In this document: positions 1-9,253 of the stretch, piece by piece | Layout: each line of letters begins with the position of its first letter | Position numbering within the stretch: the first letter of the stretch is position 1 | Assembly: GCA_026537415.1 (NCBI GenBank) | Contig: JAFNMF010000001.1 | Location: forward strand, 668,712-732,711 | DNA from: Acetobacteraceae bacterium B3987 | Lineage (GTDB): Bacteria > Pseudomonadota > Alphaproteobacteria > Acetobacterales > Acetobacteraceae | Reading direction: 5' to 3' | Length of the DNA: 64,000 bases | Position numbers and translations under genes: made by a program | The notes under the pieces: model-generated | Databases searched by the model: none | What the model was told of the DNA's origin: nothing | What the model saw: the letters and a program-made list of their open reading frames with translations, nothing else

Positions 1-950
1 TCCACATTCAGTCCCGCAGCGGAGAGAGGCTCGAATATTCTTGCTGCAATGCCCGGCTCATCAGGCACCTGCCGGATGGTGATCTTCGCATCATCCATAG
101 AATACGCAATACCGGTCACCAGCTTCTTTTCCACGCTTTCGTCCTCATCCACTACAATGGTTCCGCTGTTCTCATCCGTCTCCACGAAAGAGGATAGAAC
201 ACGCACATGCACCTTTTCCCGCATGGCCAGCCCCACGCTGCGGGTCTGAAGAACCTTGGCACCGACAGAAGCCAGCTCCAGCATTTCTTCATAAGTAATC
301 TGCTCAAGACGACGCGCCTGCTTCACAATGCGCGGGTCGGTCGTATAGATGCCATCTACATCCGTATAAATATCGCACTGGTCAGCTTTTATGGCAGCAG
401 CCAATGCCACAGCCGACGTATCGGAACCACCCCGCCCCAATGTGGCGATGCGTCCCTTGGCATCTACGCCCTGAAAGCCTGCAATCACTGGCACGATGCC
501 CTGATCCAGACAATGGCGCAGGGCCGTTCCATCCACATCCTCAATAGCAGCGCAGCCGTGCATCTCATCGGTCAACAAGGGAATCTGCCATCCCTGGAAT
601 GAACGAGCCGGCACACCTATTGCGCCCAGCGCAATGGCAAGCAGACCACTGGTCACCTGCTCACCTGAAGCCACGACCGCATCATATTCTGCCGGGTCTG
701 CCTGTGCATTCAGCTCACGACAATAATCTACCATCTGGTTGGTCACGCCAGACATAGCGGAAACAACCACCGCTATGCGCTGCCCCTTGGCTCTTTCCTT
801 CCGAACCTTCTCCGCCACAATGCGAATACGTTCAAGGTCCTTGACGGAGGTCCCGCCAAATTTCATCACGACCGTACGGGGGGCCGACCGACCTGAGAAA
901 GCACCATCAGCAGATCGTGCTGCATCATCCGAACAGTCGTGCATAGACAT
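1..950 (-). CDS. lysC: Aspartate kinase, C-terminus cut by window edge
   Basis: Phosphorylates L-aspartate with ATP, the first step of the pathway to lysine, threonine, methionine and diaminopimelate. The N-terminus has the aspartokinase signature KFGGTSV about 30 residues in, followed by VVVSAMSG, and the visible end enters the first ACT domain ([12 protein letters not shown]), so roughly 316 of about 400 residues are present. I chose the ATG at 950 because a GGAG lies 11 nt upstream; initiation at 944 or at the internal ATG at 866 (just before KFGGTSV) is possible and would remove an unusual polar N-terminal extension of about 28 residues. It is divergent from ubiG, with about 125 bp between the starts. 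The ACT domains normally give feedback inhibition by lysine or threonine; which one applies cannot be judged here. Confidence 0.93.
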   Translation of the reverse strand, partial: MSMHDCSDDAARSADGAFSGRSAPRTVVMKFGGTSVKDLERIRIVAEKVRKERAKGQRIAVVVSAMSGVTNQMVDYCRELNAQADPAEYDAVVASGEQVTSGLLAIALGAIGVPARSFQGWQIPLLTDEMHGCAAIEDVDGTALRHCLDQGIVPVIAGFQGVDAKGRIATLGRGGSDTSAVALAAAIKADQCDIYTDVDGIYTTDPRIVKQARRLEQITYEEMLELASVGAKVLQTRSVGLAMREKVHVRVLSSFVETDENSGTIVVDEDESVEKKLVTGIAYSMDDAKITIRQVPDEPGIAARIFEPLSAAGLNV

Positions 951-1076
951 CGGGCAGAAAGCTCCAAGAATAAGGCTATCATTACATAAATATCCGTTCC
1001 ACATAGCTCTCCTGCCCTTTCACGTCTAGCCACAACATGGCAGAAAAGCACCATGAAAGCCGGGAGGAGCGTCAGA

Positions 1077-1841
1077 ATGCCTGTTTCATCACCTTCACCA
1101 TCCAGCGAGCCGCCAAAAGAAACATCATCTGTTATCGATGATGAAATCAATCAATTCAGTGCGCTTGCAAAAGACTGGTGGAATCCAAAGGGGCCCATGG
1201 CACCGCTCCATGCCATGAACCCCCTGCGAACCTCTTGGATTGTTCAACATCTTCCCCCTTCACTGTTTCAGCAGTCCGAGCTGCCAACCCTACTGGACAT
1301 CGGCTGCGGGGCTGGGCTGGCAAGTGAGCGTTTTGCGTCTCTGGGGTTTGATACTCTCGGTGTTGATGCCAGCGAAGATGGCATACAGGCCGCTAAAGCA
1401 CACAAGACCCTGCATCCTCTCCCGCCTCAGGCGGCCCCATTACGTTATCTATGCGGCAATGCGGAAACCCTTCTTGATGAGGGCCGGCAATTTGATGTGG
1501 TCTCGGCACTAGAGGTCATCGAGCATGTAAGAGACCCGCAGGTCTTTCTTTCCCTACTGGCGGGCCTGACCAAACAAGGCGGCTATGTTGCCGTCTCCAC
1601 CATGGACCGCAGCCTGCGTTCTTTCCTGATGGCCAAGCTGGGAGCAGAATATGTGCTGCGCCTCCTCCCCGTTGGCACCCATGACTGGAAAAAATTCATC
1701 CGCCCGGAAGAGCTGGACAGCATGGCCCGACAAGCGGGCCTCCGGCTGCTGGACCTAAAAGGCCTCTCCTATCGCCCGCCACACTGGCGGGAGAGCCACG
1801 ATACCAGCATCAATTACATCGCCCTCTTCCGGAAAGACTGA
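1077..1841 (+). CDS. ubiG: Ubiquinone biosynthesis O-methyltransferase UbiG
   Basis: SAM-dependent O-methyltransferase carrying out both O-methylations in ubiquinone synthesis. The 254-residue product has the class I SAM motif LLDIGCGAG at residues 72-80, preceded by the UbiG-typical block FSALAKDWWNPKGPMAPLHAMNP, and further down LEVIEHV and the C-terminal NYIALFRK. An in-frame ATG at 1053 exists, but the ATG at 1077 has GGAGG nine nt upstream and was preferred. Ubiquinone is the electron acceptor for the membrane dehydrogenases that acetic acid bacteria rely on. It faces the lactonase gene and shares a bidirectional terminator with it. Confidence 0.95.
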   Translation: MPVSSPSPSSEPPKETSSVIDDEINQFSALAKDWWNPKGPMAPLHAMNPLRTSWIVQHLPPSLFQQSELPTLLDIGCGAGLASERFASLGFDTLGVDASEDGIQAAKAHKTLHPLPPQAAPLRYLCGNAETLLDEGRQFDVVSALEVIEHVRDPQVFLSLLAGLTKQGGYVAVSTMDRSLRSFLMAKLGAEYVLRLLPVGTHDWKKFIRPEELDSMARQAGLRLLDLKGLSYRPPHWRESHDTSINYIALFRKD

Positions 1842-1848
1842 CCAAAAA

Positions 1849-1877
1849 GAAAGGCACCACAAACGGGTGCCTTTCTT
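1849..1877. terminator. Bidirectional intrinsic terminator between ubiG and lactonase gene
   Basis: A 10-bp perfect stem (GAAAGGCACC / GGTGCCTTTC) with a 7-nt loop lies between two convergent genes, with A-rich sequence on the left and T-rich sequence on the right, so it can serve both transcripts. Confidence 0.85.
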
Positions 1878-1908
1878 CATTCTCATCAACCTCTGGGACT
1901 GATACGGA

Positions 1909-3150
1909 TCAGGAATCAGCCACCATGAAAGCAAAGGTCGTCGGGCTACCAACAGCCGTAAAGTGGTTGGTAAAGACCGGCTTGCCTGTCTCACGATCCA
2001 CACGGAATGCCGTGACAGAGTCAGAACGCTGGTTAGCACAGAACAGGAAGGTCCCGCTCGGATCGAACATCATGGCACGACCATAGTCGGCATGCATCCA
2101 GACCTCATCTTCCAATGTCAGCGTGCCATCCATACCGACAGAGAAGACGGCCAGAGAGTCACCCAGACGGTTGGAAACATACACAAACCGCCCACTCTCA
2201 GCGAGTAGGATTTCAGCGGCCAATGTAGAGCCACGGAAATGGGATGTCACAGTGCTGACAGACTGAATCTGTGTGATGGCACCTGTCTGCGGATCGAACT
2301 TAGACACCACAACCTTGGAGTTCTGCTCACAAAGATTGTACAGCACACGGCCTGAATGATCGAACACGAAGTGACGCGGTGCAGAACCCGGCTCCATGTC
2401 ATAGAACGGCGTCTTGGCCGGAATGAGCTTACCTGTTGCCAGATCAAGCGTCCAAACATAAACGCGATCCAAACCGGCATCATCCACCAGCACGAACTTG
2501 CCACTCGGATCGGTCGCAACCATGTGCGGATGGGCACCAGAATGGTCGGAAATAGCGAAGTTACCTTCAGGATTATCGGCGGCACGCTCCGGCTGTTTCG
2601 GTCCGCTATTATGGACCACATCCGTTGCCTTACCCAGAGAACCATCCGCATGAATAGGCAGAACAGCCACACTGCCGCCCACATAGTTAGCGACCAGCAG
2701 GTACTTACCAGATGGGTGGACACTAAGGTGAGCCGGCACAGCCCCACCAGAACTGACCGTGTTAATCTTGGCCAGTGTTCCGTTGCGTGTATCAACGGAG
2801 AACGCTGTCACAGAGCCACTGCCAGTCTTATCAAAGTCATCAATTTCGCTAAGGGCGTAAAGGAACTTCCGGTTACGGCTCAGCGTAATGAATGAAGGGC
2901 TGGGAATGTCCATGAACGTGGTGACCGGTGTCAGAAACCCAGTGTCACGATCCATCTCAAAGACGGAAATCCCCTTGCCATTGCCTGCTCCACCCGGAGG
3001 AGCATGCTGCGTATAGCCACCAACAAAGCACAGAATACGGGGCAGCGGTCCTTTCTGGGCCTGAGCTGCTCGCAGAGGCGACAGGGCCGTAGCAGCCCCC
3101 AATCCGGCAAGTCCCAGAGCAAACTGACGCCGGGAAAGATTCTGCGACAT
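1909..3150 (-). CDS. Tat-exported lactonase-type beta-propeller (6-phosphogluconolactonase family)
   Basis: A 413-residue protein of the seven-bladed Pgl/YkgB lactonase family, seen from repeated blade motifs such as HPSGKYLLVANY, DPSGKFVLVDD, SGRFVYVSNR and DPSGTFLFCANQRSDS. The N-terminus SRRQFALGLAGLGAATAL is a twin-arginine signal peptide, so it should work in the periplasm. That fits hydrolysis of sugar lactones made by periplasmic dehydrogenases such as glucose dehydrogenase, better than a cytosolic pentose-phosphate role; the substrate is inference. The start at 3150 was preferred over 3177 because GGAGG sits 11 nt upstream and the Tat motif then lies near the N-terminus. It appears monocistronic. 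Confidence 0.88.
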   Translation of the reverse strand: MSQNLSRRQFALGLAGLGAATALSPLRAAQAQKGPLPRILCFVGGYTQHAPPGGAGNGKGISVFEMDRDTGFLTPVTTFMDIPSPSFITLSRNRKFLYALSEIDDFDKTGSGSVTAFSVDTRNGTLAKINTVSSGGAVPAHLSVHPSGKYLLVANYVGGSVAVLPIHADGSLGKATDVVHNSGPKQPERAADNPEGNFAISDHSGAHPHMVATDPSGKFVLVDDAGLDRVYVWTLDLATGKLIPAKTPFYDMEPGSAPRHFVFDHSGRVLYNLCEQNSKVVVSKFDPQTGAITQIQSVSTVTSHFRGSTLAAEILLAESGRFVYVSNRLGDSLAVFSVGMDGTLTLEDEVWMHADYGRAMMFDPSGTFLFCANQRSDSVTAFRVDRETGKPVFTNHFTAVGSPTTFAFMVADS

Positions 3151-3268
3151 AGTGTAGTTATCCTCCTTCAACCTCACCCTTACGGGAAGAACGGAATGAC
3201 GCTACCAAAAAACACCGTCCTCCATAAGAGTTATTCGCAGTCTGGAAGCAAAATGACATAGATGCCAA

Positions 3269-3748
3269 TCACTTTATCTTCATGCGACACTGCGTACCGA
3301 TGACCGGATTTGCGATACGGCTCCATGTCTGTGTCTCTCCAAATAGGCTAAGACCAACATACCCACGCAGCTTCAGAGTATCTCCCTTCCCGGACCACAT
3401 AATGGCCTGATAAGTGCGGCCAGTCCTTGGGTCCAGAATCGTTCCATGCCACTGCCCGTTCTTATGACGTTTCATGTCACTGATGATTTCAAGCCCACAT
3501 TCCGAACGACCCCAGATGTCCTTCTCTGGTTCGGCGTCCGTATAGTCCATACCGACCAACCAGCCACAAAGACGGTCCGCATCCGATGGACAGGGAGCAA
3601 TACTGAAAATCCCGTCCTTCTCTTCCACCAACCACGTCCCTTCCAGACCAGATGATGCCCGGGCCTGCCCCTGAGAAGCCGCCATGACACCACCGGCAAG
3701 GATAAGGAAGGGAATGGAGAGCGTCTTAATGGCGGCCAAGAAGCGCAT
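3269..3748 (-). CDS. DUF2147 secreted protein
   Basis: A 159-residue protein with a signal peptide (basic MRFLAAIK, hydrophobic core, cleavage near QARA-SS). The mature part matches the DUF2147 pattern: LEGTWLVEEKDGIFSIAPC, a DPRTGRTYQA block, LKLRGYVG and a terminal TQTWSR. Members are small periplasmic, probably beta-rich proteins of unknown function. The start at 3748 lies inside the end of grxC (23-bp overlap), so translation is probably coupled to it. Two cysteines near each end of the first half (PCPSDADRLC) could form a disulfide. No enzymatic role can be assigned. Confidence 0.8.
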   Translation of the reverse strand: MRFLAAIKTLSIPFLILAGGVMAASQGQARASSGLEGTWLVEEKDGIFSIAPCPSDADRLCGWLVGMDYTDAEPEKDIWGRSECGLEIISDMKRHKNGQWHGTILDPRTGRTYQAIMWSGKGDTLKLRGYVGLSLFGETQTWSRIANPVIGTQCRMKIK

Positions 3749-3986
3749 CAAGCTGTCCGTCCTGCTCCAGCTGCACAAGCTCACTGCACCCTCCTATGGA
3801 TTTCCCATCAATGAAAATCTGAGGTACCGTTGTTCCCCCACCTGAACGCTCCCGTGCCGTTTCCCGCTCTGCAGAGCCACGAGGGGCATGGATTTCCTCA
3901 AAAGGGACATTCTTGGCCTGAAGCAGGCTGATAGCCCGAACACAATACGGGCAACCCGGCTGCGTGTAGATTTCAACTTTCGACAT
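3726..3986 (-). CDS. grxC: Glutaredoxin 3
   Basis: An 86-residue glutaredoxin with the dithiol active site CPYC at residues 12-15, the cis-proline segment TVPQIFIDG and the glutathione-binding GGCSEL motif. Reduces protein disulfides and glutathione mixed disulfides in the cytosol. AAAGGA upstream of the ATG supports the start. It lies 34 bp downstream of comF and overlaps the DUF2147 gene, so comF-grxC-DUF2147 is likely one transcript. Confidence 0.96.
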   Translation of the reverse strand: MSKVEIYTQPGCPYCVRAISLLQAKNVPFEEIHAPRGSAERETARERSGGGTTVPQIFIDGKSIGGCSELVQLEQDGQLDALLGRH

Positions 3987-4020
3987 AATAACAGTCCTTT
4001 CTAATCCAAAAGGCCGGATG

Positions 4021-4773
4021 TCACGTCAATGTCACCCGAGCTGCTACAAGAATATCTACCGAAATGCATTCATGCTCAAGTAATGCTTTTGCACAAGCTT
4101 CTGCCGTGGCTCCGGTTGTCAGAATATCATCAACCACCACAACCGAACGACCACGCAGTAAATCCCGGTAACGAGGCCTCACCGTAATGGCACCAGCCAT
4201 CTGTTGATAGCGTCCATGACGCGAACGCCCCGCAAGAGCCGCTGTCCTGAACTGACGATGCAAGGCATCGGGGTAACAAGTCAGCCCCCTTCTACGAGCA
4301 AGATGATTGGCTATCAGTGCCGCCTGATTATAGCCTCTCTGCCATAGCCGCCCACGATGCACAGGGACAGGTATCAATACTCTCCCATCAGATACCAGCA
4401 GATCATCACCTGCCTGAGACATGAAAGAGGCTAAAGCAGCGGCACGTTCGGTCCGCCCTCCATATTTCAGCCCCATAAGAAGGGTGCGTGCCTGCCTTTC
4501 ATACAAAAACGCCGCCCGCCCTCTATGCCATGCTGGCGGGCGGATTTCACATTCTGCACAGAGTGCCCCCCGTTCGGCCATTTCTTCCTGCGTGATGGGA
4601 ATAGCGCAGGCATCACAAAAGGGGGCGTGAATAAAACGGAGTCCTGCAAAACAGTCCCCACACAGAACGCCACCGCTGGCAGCTATTTCTGTCCCACACG
4701 AAACACAACTGGGCGGAACGAGCCAATCCAGCACATTCCGCCCCAGCTGTTTACCTTTGTTGAGCCAGTCCAT
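4021..4773 (-). CDS. comF: ComF-family phosphoribosyltransferase-like protein
   Basis: A 250-residue ComF/GntX-type protein. The N-terminal third carries zinc-finger-like cysteine pairs (C23/C26, C38/C41, C53/C56, C72/C75). The C-terminal domain has a type I PRPP-binding loop, VVVVDDILTTGAT, at 211-223, preceded by the family block IPVPVHRGRLWQRGYNQA. The family is linked to DNA uptake in competent bacteria, but the gene is also present in non-competent ones and the reaction is unknown. It is the first gene of a probable comF-grxC-DUF2147 unit, with 76 bp separating it from the phosphohexomutase gene upstream. Confidence 0.9.
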   Translation of the reverse strand: MDWLNKGKQLGRNVLDWLVPPSCVSCGTEIAASGGVLCGDCFAGLRFIHAPFCDACAIPITQEEMAERGALCAECEIRPPAWHRGRAAFLYERQARTLLMGLKYGGRTERAAALASFMSQAGDDLLVSDGRVLIPVPVHRGRLWQRGYNQAALIANHLARRRGLTCYPDALHRQFRTAALAGRSRHGRYQQMAGAITVRPRYRDLLRGRSVVVVDDILTTGATAEACAKALLEHECISVDILVAARVTLT

Positions 4774-4849
4774 ATTTCAGAACACCACTCCTCCCTAACT
4801 GGAGGCACAGCCCCCAGCCCTGAACGAAGGTGGCTCAACCATATCGCTA

Positions 4850-6259
4850 TTAGTGCCCAGCGGCCGCAGCCTCAAAGTCAGGTGCCTGGAGCCCTGAAGC
4901 CTCCAGCTGACTGACGAAAGCCTTTTTCAGGCGAGCCAGCCCCTCGTGAGACTGAGCCTCAATACGCCCGACAAGAACCGCCTGCGTATTGGAGGCACGA
5001 AGCAGCCACCAGCCATCAGGCGTGTTCACACGCACACCGTCAACAGAGGAGACATCAGCCCCCTCTTTCTTCAGCCGTTCTGCCACTTCCTTAATGACAT
5101 CGAACTTGCGTGTATCCTCGCAGGGGAAACGCAGCTCTGGCGTATTGACCATCTGCGGCAGGGCCTCACGCATATCTGCCAGCGTACCGGGCAGACGGGC
5201 TACGATGCCCAGAATCCGGATTGCCCCATACAGAGCATCATCAAAGCCGTACCATTTATCAGCAAAGAAGATATGCCCGGACATCTCACCTGCTAGAGGA
5301 GAAGATGTCTCTGCCATCTTGCTCTTGATAAGAGAGTGGCCAGTCCGCCACATCAGCGGCTCACCACCAGCTTTACCGACCTCATCAAACAGAACCTGAC
5401 TGGCTTTGACATCCGCAATGATGGTGGCACCCGGATGGCTCTTCAGCACATCACGGGCCAGCAGGACCAGAATCTGATCCCCCCAGAGAATCTCACCTTT
5501 ACCATCCACGATGCCGACACGGTCCGCATCACCATCAAAGGCCACGCCGACATCCGCTTTCTTCTCCCGAACCGTTTTAATCAGATCCTGAAGATTGCCC
5601 TCAACAGTCGGGTCCGGATGATGATTCGGGAAGGTTCCATCAATCTCGGGATACAGCACCGTATGCTCGCCGGGCAACTTCTTGACCAGACGTGTCAACA
5701 CCTCACCCGCAGCAGAGTTGCCATTATCCCATACGACCTTGAGTGCTTTTTTGCCGTCATAGTCCTGAAGCAGACGCTCAATGTAAGCCTCGGAAGGATC
5801 GATCGTCTCGACTTTTCCTTCTGCCTTGGGAACAACATCACCTGCGGCTGCCAGACGGCCAACCTCACGAATCTGCTCACCAAAGAACGGCTTACCTTTC
5901 AGCATCATCTTGAAGCCGTTATGGTCGGGCGGATTGTGGCTGCCTGTGACCATGATGGCACCATCGGACTTCCCTGTAACAGCCGCATAGTACAGCATAG
6001 GTGTCGGCCCACGCCCGACACGGCGGACTGTCACGCCGGAATCAACGGCCCCCTGAACGAGGGCTTTTTCCAGCTCCGGCGAAGAGAGGCGACCATCGTA
6101 CCCGACTGTCACCACGCTTCCCCCGTCACGGCGGATCATGCTCGCAAAAACACGCCCCAGCGCATAAGCATCCTCAGGGTGAAGGGTTTTGCCGACAATG
6201 CCACGGATGTCATATTCACGCAGGCTTGTCGGTTCGAAATGATGCTTGAATCCTGTCAT
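4850..6259 (-). CDS. pgmG: Phosphomannomutase/phosphoglucomutase
   Basis: Interconverts hexose 1- and 6-phosphates, supplying glucose-1-P and mannose-1-P for nucleotide sugars. The 469-residue protein has the phosphoserine loop TGSHNPPDHNG (105-115, Ser107), the metal-binding loop DGDADR (242-247), the sugar-specificity loop GEMSGH (324-329) and a C-terminal phosphate-binding region (LLRASNTQ), the full four-domain AlgC/ManB-type arrangement. The start has GAGAGG about 10 nt upstream. It follows galU by 14 bp on the same strand, so the pair probably makes UDP-glucose for lipopolysaccharide, exopolysaccharide or cellulose-type polymers. Confidence 0.94.
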   Translation of the reverse strand: MTGFKHHFEPTSLREYDIRGIVGKTLHPEDAYALGRVFASMIRRDGGSVVTVGYDGRLSSPELEKALVQGAVDSGVTVRRVGRGPTPMLYYAAVTGKSDGAIMVTGSHNPPDHNGFKMMLKGKPFFGEQIREVGRLAAAGDVVPKAEGKVETIDPSEAYIERLLQDYDGKKALKVVWDNGNSAAGEVLTRLVKKLPGEHTVLYPEIDGTFPNHHPDPTVEGNLQDLIKTVREKKADVGVAFDGDADRVGIVDGKGEILWGDQILVLLARDVLKSHPGATIIADVKASQVLFDEVGKAGGEPLMWRTGHSLIKSKMAETSSPLAGEMSGHIFFADKWYGFDDALYGAIRILGIVARLPGTLADMREALPQMVNTPELRFPCEDTRKFDVIKEVAERLKKEGADVSSVDGVRVNTPDGWWLLRASNTQAVLVGRIEAQSHEGLARLKKAFVSQLEASGLQAPDFEAAAAGH

Positions 6260-6273
6260 GATGTCATATCCTC

Positions 6274-7143
6274 TCAGACATATTTCTTCAGGAAAGCACG
6301 CACGTCATCTTCCAGGTCTTCACGCTGAAGTGCCAGAGCAACCTGTGCCTCAAGGAAGCCCAGCTTGCTGCCGCAGTCGAAACGTGTGCCCTCGTAGCGC
6401 AGGCCATGGAACGGTACCTTGCCAATCATTTCGGCCATGGCATCCGTCAGCTGGACCTCACCACCGACGCCAGTTTTCAGAGCAGATAGGGGCTTGAGGA
6501 CATCGGCTGTCAGAACATACCGGCCAATAATAGCGAGGTTGGAAGGAGCATCCGCTGGAGCGGGCTTCTCAACAAGCCCCTTGACCTCTACCTTGCGCCC
6601 ATCATCCTCACCAATCTTCAGAATACCGTAACGGTCTGTCCATTCATTGGGAACCTCGTCCACAGCAACGACATTCCCCCCTGTCTGATGATAAACATCA
6701 GCCAGCTGAGCCACACAGCTGCGACCGCCCTGAACAATGTCATCTGGCAAAAGAATGGCGAACGGATCATTCCCAATGAAGTTGCGGGCACACCAGATGG
6801 CGTGGCCAAGGCCCAGAGGATTCTGCTGACGCACAGCCACCAGCGAACCAGCCTCCACACTGCTGCTTTCCAGTGCTTTGATGGCAGATGTCTTCTTCCG
6901 CTCTTTCAGCGTGCTTTCAAGCTCATAGGCAATATCGAAATAATCAATCAGATTGTCCTTGCCACGAGCCGTAACCAGACAGAACTCCTCAATGCCAGCA
7001 GCGCGCGCCTCATCAATGGCGTACTGAATCAGGGGCTTGTCCACAACGGGCAGCATTTCCTTCGGCATCGCCTTTGTTGCCGGGAGGAACCGTGTCCCCA
7101 AGCCTGCGACCGGCAAAACAGCTTTTTTCAATGGCTTGATCAT
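6274..7143 (-). CDS. galU: UTP--glucose-1-phosphate uridylyltransferase
   Basis: Makes UDP-glucose from UTP and glucose-1-phosphate. The 289-residue protein starts with the nucleotidyltransferase signature GLGTRFLPATKAMPKEMLP, and also has GLGHAIWCA, LLPDDIV, VEKP and GVGGEVQLTDA blocks typical of GalU. Full length for the family. It is the first gene of a probable two-gene operon with the downstream phosphohexomutase, whose product is its substrate. The roughly 200 bp between this gene and the tRNA-Leu gene hold its promoter; I see no RNA element there. Confidence 0.96.
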   Translation of the reverse strand: MIKPLKKAVLPVAGLGTRFLPATKAMPKEMLPVVDKPLIQYAIDEARAAGIEEFCLVTARGKDNLIDYFDIAYELESTLKERKKTSAIKALESSSVEAGSLVAVRQQNPLGLGHAIWCARNFIGNDPFAILLPDDIVQGGRSCVAQLADVYHQTGGNVVAVDEVPNEWTDRYGILKIGEDDGRKVEVKGLVEKPAPADAPSNLAIIGRYVLTADVLKPLSALKTGVGGEVQLTDAMAEMIGKVPFHGLRYEGTRFDCGSKLGFLEAQVALALQREDLEDDVRAFLKKYV

Positions 7144-7344
7144 CTGAGCTCTCTCTTCAATTCACGATATACCAACGCACTAGGCTTCCTCTTAGGGAAA
7201 GCGGGCTACGAGGTAAGATGTAACCCAAAGCACATCTTCGATACAGAGGCTATTCCGATGCCAACAAGCAGTTTTTTATGAAAATGACGTAACACGGTCT
7301 TAAACCACGCTACTCAACCATCTCTCTACAGTCTAAGGAGAGTA

Positions 7345-7430
7345 TGGTGCGGCCGAGAAGACTCGAACTTCCACGGGGTTTCCCCCACAAGCACCTCAAG
7401 CTTGCGCGTCTACCATTCCGCCACGGCCGC
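7345..7430 (-). tRNA. tRNA-Leu (anticodon GAG)
   Basis: An 86-nt cloverleaf with a 7-bp acceptor stem (GCGGCCG/CGGCCGC), a long variable arm typical of tRNA-Leu, anticodon stem CAAGC/GCTTG closing the loop TTGAGGT, and the T-arm GTTCGAGTC. The 3' CCA is genome-encoded. Confidence 0.95.
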
Positions 7431-7514
7431 TCCGTGACAAGCAGTCCCTTTTCCTCATCTGAGGCGTGACCGCTTCGGTGAAATGGCCTATAGCCCATCA
7501 AAACAGAGAGGGCA

Positions 7515-8213
7515 ATGGCCATGACACAGTTTTATAAAGAAATTATTTGGCAGGTGGATAAAAAACTCTGCCCCTACCCGAAGGCCCTCACCTTCATGCG
7601 GCAACAGGTCGAGGCCATCCACCATCAGCAGGCTCCTCAACGTATCTGGCTGACAGAACACCCCCCCCTCTATACTGCCGGCACCTCGGCCAAAGCTGAA
7701 GATCTCATCAATCCTCACAACTATCCGACCTTTGAAGCCGGACGGGGCGGCCAATGGACCTATCACGGCCCGGGTCAGCGTCTCGCCTATGTCATGCTGG
7801 ATCTAACACGCCAACACGGCCCTCTCCCCCCTCGGGACATCAGGGCATTCGTCCAGATTCTGGAACGCTGGCTCATCATGAGCCTTCAGGACATGAATAT
7901 TGAAGCCTTCACACGGGAAGGGCGGATTGGCGTCTGGTGCTTTGATGCTCAAAGCGGACTGGAAGCCAAAATCGCCGCTTTAGGAATCCGTGTCACACGC
8001 TGGGTCAGCTGGCACGGCATCTCACTAAACGTCTCACCATCGCTCAGCGATTTTGAAGGAATCATTCCCTGCGGCATCCGTGATTATGGCGTGACCAGCC
8101 TGCAACGCTTCAATCCGTCCCTACGCATGGAAGACGCCGATGCTGCCCTGCTGAAAAACTGGACAGCTCTATTCGGCCCAGTAGTCCATCCTGCCGCTAT
8201 TCCGGCAGAATAA
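7515..8213 (+). CDS. lipB: Lipoyl(octanoyl) transferase
   Basis: Moves an octanoyl group from octanoyl-ACP to the lipoyl domains of 2-oxoacid dehydrogenases, the first step of lipoate synthesis. The 232-residue protein shows [12 protein letters not shown] (77-88), the catalytic lysine in [10 protein letters not shown] (Lys152), HGISLNV (167-173) and the catalytic cysteine in IPCGI (Cys186). Length is typical. Its 3' end overlaps that of the convergent LolA-like gene by 17 bp, leaving no room for an intrinsic terminator between them. Confidence 0.95.
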   Translation: MAMTQFYKEIIWQVDKKLCPYPKALTFMRQQVEAIHHQQAPQRIWLTEHPPLYTAGTSAKAEDLINPHNYPTFEAGRGGQWTYHGPGQRLAYVMLDLTRQHGPLPPRDIRAFVQILERWLIMSLQDMNIEAFTREGRIGVWCFDAQSGLEAKIAALGIRVTRWVSWHGISLNVSPSLSDFEGIIPCGIRDYGVTSLQRFNPSLRMEDADAALLKNWTALFGPVVHPAAIPAE

Positions 8214-8832
8214 AACTGCTTTCAGAAACAGGCTGATTCTCCTGCACATCAAACAGGGAAAGACCAAAATGGTGATGACGGGCATCAACACCCTGTATGC
8301 CCACAAGCGTCAATTTGCCATGCACGTCGGCAAACTGGAGGGTCAGCAAGCCTTGAGACGGGTTGCTGGCCTCCGCAACGGAAATCTGAAGCGATTCAGC
8401 ACCACGGGAGACGTTTGTAACCTGAACCTCTCCATCAAAGCTGACCGGATGACGGAGTAGCAGCCCCAGCGGATTTCTCTTGAGGGACAGATGTGTCACG
8501 GCACCATTATCGGCGTTGCGCAGAACAAAATGACCATCACGGGCCACGGCTCGCAGGGCATGAGGCACTTCATACACCATCTCAAACCGCCCCGGCGCAT
8601 AGGTGAAATGTCCATCACCCTGCTGCTGGGCTGGGCCAGCCTGCACAAATGAGGCCTGCAACGAGGTCAGCCCGTTGAGATAATTTTCCACCCGATGGAT
8701 GTCATGCTGGTCATTCGTAACAAGGTGATCGTAACCAGATGTGGCGCATCCTGTCAGACCAAGAGCCACCAGCGGGCCAGCCACCACGCCAGCCCAGAGC
8801 ATCAGGCTACCCGTAATCATACGCCTCTTCAT
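8197..8832 (-). CDS. LolA-like outer-membrane lipoprotein carrier homologue, itself a predicted lipoprotein
   Basis: A 211-residue protein resembling Lol[16 protein letters not shown], then [13 protein letters not shown], a VARDGHFVL strand and NPLGLLL. Classical LolA is a soluble periplasmic chaperone that ferries lipoproteins to the outer membrane. This one has a lipobox LTGC-A (Cys29) after a basic N-terminus, so it is predicted to be lipid-anchored. It may be LolA tethered to a membrane or a relative with another job; I saw no other lolA here. The ATG overlaps the bolA stop as ATGA, implying translational coupling. Confidence 0.75.
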   Translation of the reverse strand: MKRRMITGSLMLWAGVVAGPLVALGLTGCATSGYDHLVTNDQHDIHRVENYLNGLTSLQASFVQAGPAQQQGDGHFTYAPGRFEMVYEVPHALRAVARDGHFVLRNADNGAVTHLSLKRNPLGLLLRHPVSFDGEVQVTNVSRGAESLQISVAEASNPSQGLLTLQFADVHGKLTLVGIQGVDARHHHFGLSLFDVQENQPVSESSFILPE

Positions 8833-9128
8833 GGTTGATTCTCCCCTTTCAGAGACAAAGAGAGGGCATGAAGTCCTGTTCTGAATTCCTCAGCCAAGAG
8901 GTCATGCACAAGCCTGTGCCGGGCCAGCGTCTTCATCCCGTCAAACCGGCTGCTGACGATATGCAGGTGATAATGAGTCTCTCCTACCTGCTCTGGCCCC
9001 CGGCTCTGCTGAGCTTGGGTCCGCATGGCAGCATGATGACGGTGGCGGGCACTATCATCCCGAATTTCCAGCACGGAGGGATGTAAGGCCTCCTCCAGCA
9101 CCGCCTTCATGCGGTCGCCTCTTTTCAT
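8829..9128 (-). CDS. bolA: BolA family protein
   Basis: A 99-residue BolA-fold protein: LHPSVLEIRDDSARHRHH, the strongly conserved ETHYHLHIVSSRFDG, and RLVHDLLAEEFRTGLHALSLSLKG. BolA proteins pair with monothiol glutaredoxins and sense or transfer [2Fe-2S] clusters, and some regulate cell shape. An upstream ATG at 9182 is open, but the one at 9128 has GGAAG eight nt upstream and gives the usual length. It is followed with ATGA overlap by the LolA-like gene and is divergent from the J-domain gene, an arrangement common in alphaproteobacteria next to cobS/cobT. Confidence 0.93.
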   Translation of the reverse strand: MKRGDRMKAVLEEALHPSVLEIRDDSARHRHHAAMRTQAQQSRGPEQVGETHYHLHIVSSRFDGMKTLARHRLVHDLLAEEFRTGLHALSLSLKGENQP

Positions 9129-9253
9129 TGGTTCTCTTCCACGCTTGTTCACGGAGTTACAGGCTCTGTCTGTCATGTTCATAACAGGAATCTTTCTCCT
9201 CTGAGAGAAAGGATGCTTGCATCCATGCCAGACCTCCCCCCATATCGTCCATT

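Noticed and set aside
951-1076. Possible riboswitch upstream of lysC
   Set aside because: The short divergent intergenic stretch shows no lysine, SAM or other riboswitch core that I can recognise.
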